Source: Cohnella panacarvi Gsoil 349 (lineage in GTDB: Bacteria; Bacillota; Bacilli; Paenibacillales; Paenibacillaceae). Taken from it: a stretch of DNA of 64,000 nucleotides. Positions 1 to 7,897 of the stretch are shown one piece after another. The stretch is from the NCBI RefSeq assembly GCF_000515335.1, contig NZ_KI911563.1, positions 841,598 to 905,597 of the forward strand, given 5' to 3'. Position numbers and translations under genes: made by a program. Under the pieces are notes generated by a model, which saw nothing but the letters and a program-made list of their open reading frames with translations, made no database searches and was not told where the DNA came from. How positions within the stretch are numbered: position 1 is the stretch's first letter; the number at the start of each line of letters is the position of its first letter.

Positions 1-277
1 GCTTAACGCGCCGTTGCCGCAAAAGCCGGCTGTGCCGGTACCGTCCGCGGGTATTCATCCGGGCCTTGTCCCGCTTATCCTGCAAGACTTCGGGCCCGAT
101 GTCGTCGTCAACGCCGGAGGCGGCGTTCATGGCCATCCGTTAGGAGCGGCAGCCGGAGGACGGGCTTTCCGTCAAGCCGTGGATGCCGTGATCAAAGGCC
201 AATCGCTTGAACAATACGCGCAACAACACGAAGAACTGCGCATCGCGATCGAACGCTGGGGGGTACGCACATCTTGA
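1..277 (+). CDS. mtnW: 2,3-diketo-5-methylthiopentyl-1-phosphate enolase, C-terminal part
   Basis: Only the last ~91 codons are in the window; the frame is open to the left edge, its first whole codon at base 2. The product would be the RuBisCO-like enolase of the methionine salvage pathway. The visible segment has the GIHPG stretch and the glycine-rich phosphate-binding loop with [10 protein letters not shown] expected near the C-terminus of RuBisCO-like proteins. The identification is firm because the next two genes are mtnX and mtnB, the following steps of salvage. The stop codon overlaps the TTG start of mtnX by four bases (TTGA), which suggests translational coupling in one plus-strand operon. 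Confidence 0.88.
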   Translation, partial: LNAPLPQKPAVPVPSAGIHPGLVPLILQDFGPDVVVNAGGGVHGHPLGAAAGGRAFRQAVDAVIKGQSLEQYAQQHEELRIAIERWGVRTS

Positions 278-984
278 GCATACACGACACGACAAGCTCT
301 AACGGCAAAGTCGCTTTTCCGCGCAAGCCCGTACTTTTCTGCGACTTCGACGGCACGATTACGCTGAGCGATAACATCGTCGCGGTCATGAAGCACTTCA
401 ATCCTCCCGGTTGGGAGACGATCGTGAACGATATCGTCGGAGGCCGCAAGTCGCTCCAAGTCGGCGTCGGAGAGATGTTCGCCCTTCTTCCCACCTCTAT
501 GAAGGAAGAAGTCACGCGATATATCGTTGAGTCTGCGGGCATCCGCGCCGGGTTTCCCGAGCTGCTGCAATGGTGCAAGGACCACGACGTTCCTTTCTAT
601 GTCACAAGCGGCGGCATCGATTTCTTCATCGAGCCTCTTCTCGCTCCGTTCGGCATCCCGGCGGACCATATGTATTGCAACGGAAGCGATTTTAACGGCG
701 AGAAAATCAGGATCACTTGGCCCCACGAATGCGACGATGAGTGCACGAACGGCGGCTGCGGCATGTGCAAGACGACGGTTATCCGCCGTTTTCCGAAGGA
801 CGAGTACTTCCGCATTCTGATCGGCGACAGCATTACCGACTTCGAAGGCGCCAAAATCGTCGATCTCGTCTTCTCTCGCTCCCATCTTACGGATCGGTGC
901 CGCGAGCTCGGATACCCGCACATTCCGTTCGAGACGTTCCATGATATCATTCGCCACTTGGAGCAAGGAGGGTTGTCCGAATGA
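274..984 (+). CDS. mtnX: 2-hydroxy-3-keto-5-methylthiopentenyl-1-phosphate phosphatase
   Basis: This is a 236-residue HAD-superfamily phosphatase. It removes the phosphate from the MtnW product to give the acireductone of the methionine salvage pathway. The nucleophile motif DFDGT is at residues 24-28 (Asp24, Asp26), TSGG at 111-114 is motif II, and GDSITD at 184-189 carries the metal-binding acidic residues. A cysteine-rich insert (four Cys within residues 153-165) probably lies in the cap domain. The start is a TTG that overlaps the mtnW stop by four bases; no better ATG exists before the DFDGT motif. The stop overlaps the mtnB ATG. The enzyme is cytosolic and the call is secure from motif plus context. 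Confidence 0.93.
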   Translation: MSIHDTTSSNGKVAFPRKPVLFCDFDGTITLSDNIVAVMKHFNPPGWETIVNDIVGGRKSLQVGVGEMFALLPTSMKEEVTRYIVESAGIRAGFPELLQWCKDHDVPFYVTSGGIDFFIEPLLAPFGIPADHMYCNGSDFNGEKIRITWPHECDDECTNGGCGMCKTTVIRRFPKDEYFRILIGDSITDFEGAKIVDLVFSRSHLTDRCRELGYPHIPFETFHDIIRHLEQGGLSE

Positions 985-1628
985 GCTTCGCGGATATTAC
1001 GTTAGAGGAAAAGCAGCGCGTGCTGCGCGAATTTACCGAGGTAAAGGCAGACTTCGCCTCCAGAGGCTGGTTCCCCGGCACGAGCGGCAACCTGTCGATG
1101 CGCGTCGGTCCGTTCTCGCCGGAGTCGTTCCACTTCGCCGTCACGGCGAGCGGCAAAGACAAGACGAAATCCACGTCCGAGGATTTCCTCTTCGTGGACC
1201 AGGACGGCAACCGCAGCGAGACGACGAACCTGAAGCCGTCCGCCGAAACTTCGCTGCACCGCGAAATTTACCGATTGACCGGCGCAGGCGCTATTTTCCA
1301 CATTCATTCGGTACATAACAACCTCGTATCCGAGATGTTCTGGGAGCAGCGCGCCGTTCGGATCGAAGGCGTCGAGCTCATCAAGGCGTTCGATATATGG
1401 GACGAGGACGCCGTCATCGACATCCCGATCGTGCCGAACTACGCCGACGTGCCGCGCATCGTTCCGGAAATCACGAAGGTCCTCGACGCTCGTATCCCCG
1501 GCCTGCTCATCCGAAAACACGGCGTGTGCGCCTGGGGCAAGGACGCGTTCGAGGCGAAGCGCCACCTCGAAGCGTTCGAGTTCTTGTTCGAGTACGCGTA
1601 TAAGTGGGCGTTGCTCCAACGCATGTGA
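981..1628 (+). CDS. mtnB: Methylthioribulose-1-phosphate dehydratase
   Basis: This 215-residue class II aldolase/adducin-family enzyme dehydrates 5-methylthioribulose-1-phosphate, the step before MtnW. GTSGN at residues 33-37 is the phosphate-binding motif. His107 and His109 (FHIHS) and His180 (KHG) are the expected zinc ligands. The ATG overlaps the mtnX stop (ATGA) and is preceded by GGAGG nine bases upstream. It is the last gene of the plus-strand mtn operon; a terminator follows directly. The dioxygenase and aminotransferase of the pathway are not in view. MtaD, which acts on methylthioadenosine, is encoded elsewhere in the window. Confidence 0.94.
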   Translation: MSFADITLEEKQRVLREFTEVKADFASRGWFPGTSGNLSMRVGPFSPESFHFAVTASGKDKTKSTSEDFLFVDQDGNRSETTNLKPSAETSLHREIYRLTGAGAIFHIHSVHNNLVSEMFWEQRAVRIEGVELIKAFDIWDEDAVIDIPIVPNYADVPRIVPEITKVLDARIPGLLIRKHGVCAWGKDAFEAKRHLEAFEFLFEYAYKWALLQRM

Positions 1629-1677
1629 TGGGAAAGAGAAATAAGCACACGCGGCGACTCTATTTCGCACGCAATAA

Positions 1678-1727
1678 CAAAAAGCTTCGGCAAGCAAGGC
1701 GCCAGCCTTGCTCGTCGAAGCTTTTCT
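1678..1727. terminator. Bidirectional intrinsic terminator between mtnB and dnaD
   Basis: A long near-perfect inverted repeat (AAAAGCTTCG pairing with CGAAGCTTTT, continued inward by GCAAGCAAGG with CCTTGCTC) lies between the convergent mtnB and dnaD genes. A-rich and T-rich flanks on both sides let it stop transcription from either direction. Confidence 0.85.
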
Positions 1728-1739
1728 CTTTCCCGAAGC

Positions 1740-2447
1740 TTACCTGCCCGTCCGGAACTTCTGCGCGTGAAGTCTCGCTTCCTCCACGTTCGTCACGCGG
1801 TTGCGGCTCCACTCTAGCAGAATGCGATCGATATAGCGAAAATGCAGCTTGCCCGCGAACACGGATTCCTTCAGCGCGAAGCGGATAAGCTCTTCCGCGT
1901 ATTGATCTTGATCCAGCCAGCCGTTAATCGTCTCGTACTCCATCGGAGTCAGCGGACGGCCGAACTCTTGCTCGAACAGCACGAACAAGTTAGACGTGCC
2001 CGCCGGCGACGGTGCCGCCGCGAACGATGCGACTCCGCCGCCGCTTCCCGGATTCCCATCCGAAGCCGCAGCGGTCTCTGCCTCTTCGGCTGTAGCGTTA
2101 TACAAAGCCAGCTTCTGGAACAATCCGGCCAAATTATACTTCTCCGACTGCACGCCGGTCAGCGGATCGTACATTTCGTCGATCGCGACGAAGCCCATCT
2201 TCATGAGCCTCTGCACCGCTTGTCCGACGACCGAGGACGAGGAGCCGATTCGCTCCTGCAGCTGCTCGATCGTCGGAAATTCGTTCTGCTCCAGCTGGCG
2301 GAACGCGATCAGTTGCAGCAGCAGCATCGCTTCCGTGTCGCTAAGCTTAAGCGCGCGATAAGACCGAAGCAGCGTATAAGGAATACTCGCCGCTCCGTCC
2401 ATATAAGCCTCCGCCAATCCTCTTGCGTATTCATTGCGCCCGTTCAT
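1740..2447 (-). CDS. dnaD: DNA replication initiation protein DnaD
   Basis: This 235-residue protein is a primosomal component that, in Bacillus, works with DnaA, DnaB and DnaI to load the replicative helicase and restart stalled forks. The N-terminal ~120 residues form the winged-helix DnaD-N domain. After an Ala/Gly/Ser-rich linker (about 150-175) comes the DnaB_2 domain, with the YIDRILLEW match to the YxxxIxxW motif that binds single-stranded DNA. I start at the ATG preceded by GAGGGG, 47 bases after the asnS stop; longer readings run back into asnS and do not look like DnaD. It is probably co-transcribed with asnS, as in B. subtilis. Confidence 0.92.
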   Translation of the reverse strand: MNGRNEYARGLAEAYMDGAASIPYTLLRSYRALKLSDTEAMLLLQLIAFRQLEQNEFPTIEQLQERIGSSSSVVGQAVQRLMKMGFVAIDEMYDPLTGVQSEKYNLAGLFQKLALYNATAEEAETAAASDGNPGSGGGVASFAAAPSPAGTSNLFVLFEQEFGRPLTPMEYETINGWLDQDQYAEELIRFALKESVFAGKLHFRYIDRILLEWSRNRVTNVEEARLHAQKFRTGR

Positions 2448-2494
2448 AACCAGTCCCCTCTCCTCGCATGCGGTTCGGCGAACGATGCCGCCGA

Positions 2495-3802
2495 TTAAGG
2501 ATAAAGCCGGTATAGCATGCGCGGGAACGGAATCGTCTCCCTCACGTGATCCAAGCCGCAAATCCATGCGACCGTGCGCTCCAGCCCGAGCCCGAATCCG
2601 GAATGCGGAACCGTGCCGTACTTGCGCAAATCCATGTACCATCGATACGCCTCTTCAGACAAGTTATGTTCCTCGAACCGCGCCGCCATCAGCTCCGGAT
2701 CGTCGATCCGCTGCGAGCCGCCGATAATTTCCCCGTAGCCTTCGGGCGCGATCATATCGGCGCATAACACGACCTCCGGACGATTCGGATCCGGCTTCAT
2801 GTAGAACGCTTTGAAGCTCGCCGGATAGTGCGTAATGAACACCGGACGGTCGAACTTCTCGGCGATCGCCGTCTCGTGGGGAGCGCCGAAATCTTCGCCC
2901 CATGGCAGATCCATGCCGATCTCCTTGAGCAGCTCCAGCGCCTCGTCGTACGTGATGCGAGGGAACGGTGGCATGACGCGCTCGAGCGCGCTGACGTCCC
3001 GTTCCAGCGTCGCCAGCTCCGCGCGGCAATGCTCGAGCACGCTGCCGACGACGTGGGACACGAACCTCTCTTGCACGCGCAGGTTCTCTTCGTGGTCGAC
3101 GAACGCCATCTCCGGTTCGATCATCCAGAACTCGATTAAGTGACGGCGCGTCTTCGACTTCTCCGCGCGGAACGTAGGGCCGAACGAATACACTTTGCCG
3201 AGCGCCATCGCCGCCGCTTCCATGTATAGCTGACCGCTCTGGGTCAAATAGGCGTCCTCGTCGAAATATTTGATATGGAACAGGTTGGTCGTTCCTTCGG
3301 CCGAAGACGGCGTTAAGATCGGCGGGTCGACGAGCGTAAAGCCGTTCCGATCGAAAAAGCTTTGGATCGCCGAGATGATTTGGGCGCGAATGCGCAGAAT
3401 CGCCCGCTGCCTTGGCGCCCGCAGCCACAGATGACGATGATCCATCAAGAAGTCGACTCCGTGCTCCTTAGGCGTGATCGGATAGTTGTGCGCGATTTGA
3501 ATAATCTCGATCCCCGTCACCGCCAGCTCGTACCCCGAAGGACTGCGCGGCTCCTCGCGAACGACGCCCGTGACGTACAAGGAGCTTTCTTGCGTCAGCT
3601 TGCCCGCGTTGTTCCACGTCGCTTCGTCCGCTTCTTCTTTCACGAGAACGCCTTGGATGTAGCCCGTTCCGTCCCGCAATTGAAGGAATTGGATCTTGCC
3701 GCTGGACCGCTTCCGGGTGAGCCAGCCGCCGAACGTTACCGTCTGCCCGACGTAACTCCCGATCGCTCCGATCGTCACTTTGTCCGAATGCGAAGTTGTC
3801 AT
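2495..3802 (-). CDS. asnS: Asparaginyl-tRNA synthetase
   Basis: This 435-residue class IIb aminoacyl-tRNA synthetase charges tRNA-Asn. The N-terminal ~115 residues are the OB-fold anticodon-binding domain ([15 protein letters not shown]). The catalytic core follows with motif 2 ([12 protein letters not shown]) and motif 3 ([12 protein letters not shown]), and length matches the family. The acidic and basic residues around motif 2 fit AsnRS rather than AspRS of the bacterial type, which carries a large insertion absent here. The ATG has GGAGA upstream. In B. subtilis asnS sits between aspB and dnaD; here dnaD follows but aspB is missing upstream and ackA is there instead. Confidence 0.95.
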   Translation of the reverse strand: MTTSHSDKVTIGAIGSYVGQTVTFGGWLTRKRSSGKIQFLQLRDGTGYIQGVLVKEEADEATWNNAGKLTQESSLYVTGVVREEPRSPSGYELAVTGIEIIQIAHNYPITPKEHGVDFLMDHRHLWLRAPRQRAILRIRAQIISAIQSFFDRNGFTLVDPPILTPSSAEGTTNLFHIKYFDEDAYLTQSGQLYMEAAAMALGKVYSFGPTFRAEKSKTRRHLIEFWMIEPEMAFVDHEENLRVQERFVSHVVGSVLEHCRAELATLERDVSALERVMPPFPRITYDEALELLKEIGMDLPWGEDFGAPHETAIAEKFDRPVFITHYPASFKAFYMKPDPNRPEVVLCADMIAPEGYGEIIGGSQRIDDPELMAARFEEHNLSEEAYRWYMDLRKYGTVPHSGFGLGLERTVAWICGLDHVRETIPFPRMLYRLYP

Positions 3803-3853
3803 GTCACACCGTCTCCTTTGTCGTTATCGCCATCCATCGTACCGAACGAATAT

Positions 3854-5071
3854 TTACTCCTTGCGGCTTAATATCGGTTTAACGATCCGATACGTATCTC
3901 GAGCGATGAGCAGCTCCTCGTTCGTCGGCACGACGAGCGCGGCAACCCGCGAATCGTCCGTCGTTATCCGGCGCGGCTCGGACGAACGTACGGCGTTGCG
4001 CTCCTCGTCCAATTGTACCCCGAAGAACGTCAGTTGCTCGCAAATCGCGCGACGCAGCACGTCCGAATTTTCTCCGACGCCCGCCGTGAAAATAATCGCG
4101 TCGAGCCCGTTCATCGCCGCGGCGTAAGCGCCGATATACTTGCGAATCCGGTACGCGTACATGTCGAAAGCCAGCTTCGCGTTCGGATTGCCTTCGTTCA
4201 TCGCGTCCACGACTTCGCGCATGTCGCTGCTAATGCCGGAAATGGCGATCAGACCGCTGTGCTTGTTCAGCATCGAATTCACTTCGTTCAGCGTCAAATC
4301 CTCTTTATTGATCGTGAAAGGAACGACCGCCGGATCCAGGTCCCCGCTGCGGGTTCCCATCATGAGCCCTTCGAGCGGCGTCATGCCCATGCTCGTATCA
4401 TAAGACTTGCCGTACATGATCGCCGTGCAGCTTGCTCCGTTGCCGATATGGCAGCTGATCAGCTTCAGTTCGTTCAACGGCCGGCCTAAATATTCCGCGG
4501 CGCGCTTGCTGACGTAATCGTGGGATGTCCCGTGGAAGCCGTATTTACGAATTTTATGCTTGCGGTACAGCACGGTCGGAATCGCGTACATATACGTCAT
4601 CTTCGGCATCGACTGGTGGAACGCGGTATCGAATACGACGGTTTGCGGAACTTCCGGCAAGTTGGCCTCGACGGCGGCGATCCCCATCATATGGGCAGGG
4701 TTGTGCAGCGGCGCCAGATCGAACAGCCTGCGGATTTCGAGCTTCACTTCGGTGTTGATCAACACGGACTCGCTGAACGATTCCCCTCCGTGCACGACGC
4801 GATGCCCGACCGCCTTAATATCCGTAATGTTCCGCAGCACGCCGACCTTGCGATGCGTCAGCATGTCGAGCACTTTGCGGATCGCGGTCGTATGGTCGAG
4901 AATTTCGCTGACTTCTTTGACTTCGGGCTGTCCCTCCACCTCGTGGGTCAGAATGGACGAATCCATGCCGATCCGCTCGACGCGCCCTTTGGCTAGCACG
5001 GCTTCCGTGGACATGTCGAACAGTTGGTATTTCAATGACGAGCTTCCGGCGTTAATGACGAGAATGTTCAT
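3854..5071 (-). CDS. ackA: Acetate kinase
   Basis: The 405-residue protein is a full-length acetate kinase of the ASKHA fold, interconverting acetyl phosphate plus ADP with acetate plus ATP. Recognisable elements are NAGSSS at residues 7-12, the phosphate-binding GHRVVHGG segment, and the HIGNGAS loop. The start codon overlaps the stop of the upstream dehydrogenase gene by four bases (ATGA), so its translation is likely coupled to it. No phosphotransacetylase gene is nearby. In Bacillus ackA is activated by CcpA; I see no clear cre site just upstream of this operon. Confidence 0.96.
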   Translation of the reverse strand: MNILVINAGSSSLKYQLFDMSTEAVLAKGRVERIGMDSSILTHEVEGQPEVKEVSEILDHTTAIRKVLDMLTHRKVGVLRNITDIKAVGHRVVHGGESFSESVLINTEVKLEIRRLFDLAPLHNPAHMMGIAAVEANLPEVPQTVVFDTAFHQSMPKMTYMYAIPTVLYRKHKIRKYGFHGTSHDYVSKRAAEYLGRPLNELKLISCHIGNGASCTAIMYGKSYDTSMGMTPLEGLMMGTRSGDLDPAVVPFTINKEDLTLNEVNSMLNKHSGLIAISGISSDMREVVDAMNEGNPNAKLAFDMYAYRIRKYIGAYAAAMNGLDAIIFTAGVGENSDVLRRAICEQLTFFGVQLDEERNAVRSSEPRRITTDDSRVAALVVPTNEELLIARDTYRIVKPILSRKE

Positions 5072-5937
5072 AGCCTTTCACCGTCCTTGTCGTACTTGAA
5101 AAATCCGACGCCCGTCTTGACTCCGAGTTGCCCGGCGCGAACTTTCTTCTTGAGCAGGAACGACGGCCGATACTTCAGCTCCCCGAATTCGCGGAACATT
5201 CGATCGAGCGCGGCGAGCACGGCATCGAGGCCGAACCGGTCAGCCATCTCCAGAGGACCGTGCTCGAATTGATAGCCGAGGCGCATGGCGTTGTCGATAT
5301 CCTCGGGCGACGCGACGCCCTCCTCGAGCACGTGCAACGATTCGTTAATGAGCAGGCAGACCAGGCGAGTCGTCACGAAACCGGGAGATTCGTACACCAT
5401 GACGCCGGTTTTCGCCAACACCTCTTCGACGAACGTTTTCGTCCTGCCGAACGTATCGTCCGACGTCTGCAAGCCGCGAATGATCTCGACGACGTCGATT
5501 CGATTCGTCGGATAGACGAAATGCATGCCGATGACGCGCTCCGGGTATTGCGACGCTCCCGCGAGCTCCGTTAAGCTTAGCGTTGACGTGTTGCTCGCGA
5601 TAATCGCGTCTTTGGACAGAATGCCGTCCAACTGCCGAATGACCGCTTTTTTGCTGTCCAAATCTTCGCTTATCGTCTCGATGACGAGATCGCAGCTCGC
5701 CAGATGGTACAGCGACGTTTCCATATGTATGCGATTCAGCGTTAATTTCTTCTCTGCCGCCGTTATTGCCCAACGCTCCATTTGCCGATCCAAGCTCGCT
5801 TCCAGCATATCTACGGCCGACTGAAGCCGCTCCGGCGTTTTCTCCACGAGATGGACGTCCATCCCTTTGACCGCCAGCATTTCCGCGATGCTCTGTCCCA
5901 TCGTCCCTGCGCCCACGACGCCGATTACACGAAACAT
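5068..5937 (-). CDS. 3-hydroxyacyl-CoA dehydrogenase family protein
   Basis: This 289-residue NAD-dependent dehydrogenase belongs to the 3-hydroxybutyryl-CoA dehydrogenase (Hbd/MmgB/PaaH) family. The Rossmann fold opens with GVVGAGTMGQSIAEM (about residues 6-20). NTSTLSLTELA and the C-terminal GPLEMADRFGLD helix are family hallmarks. The usual substrate-site segment GMHFFNPVPVMKLVE is replaced by GMHFVYPTNRIDVVE, so its acyl substrate may differ from 3-hydroxybutyryl-CoA. It has no thiolase or crotonase neighbour and instead overlaps acetate kinase. Catalytic class is confident; the exact substrate is not. Confidence 0.8.
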   Translation of the reverse strand: MFRVIGVVGAGTMGQSIAEMLAVKGMDVHLVEKTPERLQSAVDMLEASLDRQMERWAITAAEKKLTLNRIHMETSLYHLASCDLVIETISEDLDSKKAVIRQLDGILSKDAIIASNTSTLSLTELAGASQYPERVIGMHFVYPTNRIDVVEIIRGLQTSDDTFGRTKTFVEEVLAKTGVMVYESPGFVTTRLVCLLINESLHVLEEGVASPEDIDNAMRLGYQFEHGPLEMADRFGLDAVLAALDRMFREFGELKYRPSFLLKKKVRAGQLGVKTGVGFFKYDKDGERL

Positions 5938-5969
5938 ACGATTATGCCTCCATTGCCCGCCGATGATAA

Positions 5970-6009
5970 TAAAAGAAGAAGATACCCATTAGTGTTCGCG
6001 GGTATCTTC
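5970..6009 (-). terminator. Intrinsic terminator after the anti-sigma gene
   Basis: The inverted repeat GAAGATACCC/GGGTATCTTC with a 12-base loop lies just past the anti-sigma stop. On the minus strand it is followed by a T-rich run. It separates the sigma operon from the dehydrogenase-ackA operon. Confidence 0.8.
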
Positions 6010-6021
6010 ATTTTATCATAA

Positions 6022-7206
6022 TCAGTAATGGTTAGTTGTGCCAATCCATTGACCGAGCATCGTTTTCCAATTGTTAACGTAGCCGTCTTGCGCCCATTGG
6101 ACCATGACGATGTTTTCGCCGTGCTCCAGCTTGATCGTTAACGGCTTCATGTCCTCTTCCTTCATCCGGTAGGCTGCGATCGAGAGCGCGTCCGCCGTCT
6201 GCACCGCGAGCAAATCTTCCGTCGGCGACGTGTACGCGTCGATCGCGGCGGGCTCCTTGGCGCGGATGTCTTCCCAGTTCAGCCATAGCTTGTCATAGGA
6301 AGCGACTTCCGTCGGCAGCTTCGGTCCGATTCCCGTGGAGTTCGAAATTCTGTTAAGCATTTGCTCCGAGCTTTCAGCGGTGCCGGGCACTTTGACGACC
6401 CACTGTCCCGACTGACGCGCAATCGTCCATTCGTCCGTGCGCAGGCTCGATAATTGAACGAGCTGCGTCAGCTCATAGTGAGGCTCTTCCCGTGATTTGA
6501 CGGCGTTCTCGCGCAAAGCCGGCGCCAGTTGCTCGACATCCTTCACCCAAACGCGGGACGTAGACTCGCCCGTGTCCGGATCGGATTGCGTCTGCAGCAA
6601 CGATACGTACTTATTGCCCGCGAACAGCAGTTTCTCGTTCGTGACATAAGCCGGATCGGTCGCGATCGCGACAGGCAGCGTCTCTCCGGCGGGTACGGAC
6701 GCGAGCGTCTGCGAGCCCCTGCCGCCTGAGTCGCCGACCGCGTCGAGCCGGTAGAACTTCAGCTTATACGGCATGTAGATGCCTTCCAAGCTCGCGCTCA
6801 CCCGCAGTTCCCCGTCCTCCGGCGTAACGAGAACGGTACGGTATGTACTCGTTTCCCTGGAAGGAACGTCCTTGCGCAAACCGATCAGCATCGCGGATCG
6901 CGGCGGCTCCGTCGTTAATGCCGTCTGAGCGCTCGCGGCCGGCGCAGCGTCCAGCGCAGTCTCGACCATCATGCGCTCGCTCGCCGAATCGCCGTTCGAT
7001 TGCGCCTGCCAGATCCATGCGCCGGCGAGCACGGCGAACAAGACCGCGAAGACTCCTCCGATACGCGCCATCGGCGCCCATATCCGCCGCGTTCGCCTGC
7101 GGGGGTTGTCGATCTGTTCGTGAATTCGTCTTCGTAACGCTTCGTCGAAGCCGTTCCTAGCCAGTGGACCCTGCGCAAGATGTTCTCTGAGCTCTTTGTC
7201 GTCCAC
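6022..7206 (-). CDS. Putative membrane-anchored anti-sigma factor
   Basis: This 394-residue protein has a short basic cytoplasmic N-terminus (about 1-45), one transmembrane segment (about 46-68) and a long external domain of about 320 residues. Its GTG start overlaps the sigma gene's stop by one base (TAGTG), the usual arrangement for a cognate anti-sigma factor. The cytoplasmic part lacks the HxxxCxxC zinc motif of ZAS anti-sigma factors, so it must bind sigma another way if it does so at all. The external domain has no motif I recognise and may be the sensor. The role is inferred mostly from position and topology. Confidence 0.65.
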   Translation of the reverse strand: MDDKELREHLAQGPLARNGFDEALRRRIHEQIDNPRRRTRRIWAPMARIGGVFAVLFAVLAGAWIWQAQSNGDSASERMMVETALDAAPAASAQTALTTEPPRSAMLIGLRKDVPSRETSTYRTVLVTPEDGELRVSASLEGIYMPYKLKFYRLDAVGDSGGRGSQTLASVPAGETLPVAIATDPAYVTNEKLLFAGNKYVSLLQTQSDPDTGESTSRVWVKDVEQLAPALRENAVKSREEPHYELTQLVQLSSLRTDEWTIARQSGQWVVKVPGTAESSEQMLNRISNSTGIGPKLPTEVASYDKLWLNWEDIRAKEPAAIDAYTSPTEDLLAVQTADALSIAAYRMKEEDMKPLTIKLEHGENIVMVQWAQDGYVNNWKTMLGQWIGTTNHY

Positions 7207-7763
7207 TATAGGTTCGCCTCCTTCATTTTCGCCAATTTCTTGCGTGCATGGAACATTCTCGATTTGACCGTTCCTTCGGAAACGTCCAGCATAAGGGCGA
7301 TTTCCTTCAAGGACAACTGGTGATGCGCGAATAGAATCATTACTTCTCTATATTTGATCGGGAGCTGCAGCACGAGCTTCCAGAGATCGTTCGTCGCGAG
7401 CTTCTCCATCGTTTCCTTCTCTGCCGACTGCCGGTGTCCGTAGTCCTCGTAAGCGTCCATTAACGTGACTTTGCGCATGAACGCCGACCTTTTGAAGTCG
7501 ATCGCCGTATTCCGCGTAATCGTAAGCAGCCAAGTTTTAACCGAGGCGTCCCTTCGGAAGGCGTGCATGTTGCGGAACACCTTAATAAATACTTCCTGCG
7601 TAATGTCGTCCGCGAGATCCCATTTGCGGGTTATGCTAAAGGCGTAGTTCCATACTTCCTTGCCGTACGCCGTCATGAGCTCGTTCAACAATTCCTTGTC
7701 GTCGTTCGCGTCGACTCTATATTTAAGAAAATCGAATTGATGCTGCGGATTCAACACTGCCAC
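7206..7763 (-). CDS. ECF-type RNA polymerase sigma factor
   Basis: This 185-residue sigma-70 family factor has only regions 2 and 4, as in ECF (group 4) sigma factors. Region 2 contains DDITQEVFIKVFRNMHAFR and the VKTWLLTITRNTAIDF segment that melts and reads the -10 element. Region 4 (LPIKYREVMILFAHHQLS, then the helix-turn-helix EIALMLDVSEGTVKSRMF) reads the -35. It is translationally coupled to the following anti-sigma gene. An ECF-like promoter lies just upstream, so the pair is probably autoregulated. The signal and regulon cannot be read from the sequence. Confidence 0.92.
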   Translation of the reverse strand: MAVLNPQHQFDFLKYRVDANDDKELLNELMTAYGKEVWNYAFSITRKWDLADDITQEVFIKVFRNMHAFRRDASVKTWLLTITRNTAIDFKRSAFMRKVTLMDAYEDYGHRQSAEKETMEKLATNDLWKLVLQLPIKYREVMILFAHHQLSLKEIALMLDVSEGTVKSRMFHARKKLAKMKEANL

Positions 7764-7774
7764 CTCTATCCCTA

Positions 7775-7802
7775 TAAACGAACGAAATATGAACTAAGTT
7801 CA
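7775..7802 (-). promoter_or_regulatory. Candidate autoregulatory ECF promoter
   Basis: On the minus strand TGAAC is followed after 17 bases by CGTTTA, resembling the AAC-type -35 and CGT-type -10 elements of ECF sigma promoters. It sits 12 bases before the sigma start codon region. This is a motif match by eye only. Confidence 0.4.
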
Positions 7803-7841
7803 ATCTATCATACTTTTCATTTCGCTAGTTAAAGGTTAGCT

Positions 7842-7880
7842 AAAAAACCCCCGCCTGGCGGAATTCCGACAAGCGAGGGT
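7842..7880 (-). terminator. Intrinsic terminator after the FtsH-like gene
   Basis: ACCCTCGC pairs with GCGGGGGT (one G-U pair) around an inner CGGAATTCCG palindrome and is followed by six T on the minus strand. It isolates the FtsH-like gene from the sigma operon. Confidence 0.8.
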
Positions 7881-7897
7881 ACAGGTGGATGTGAGCG

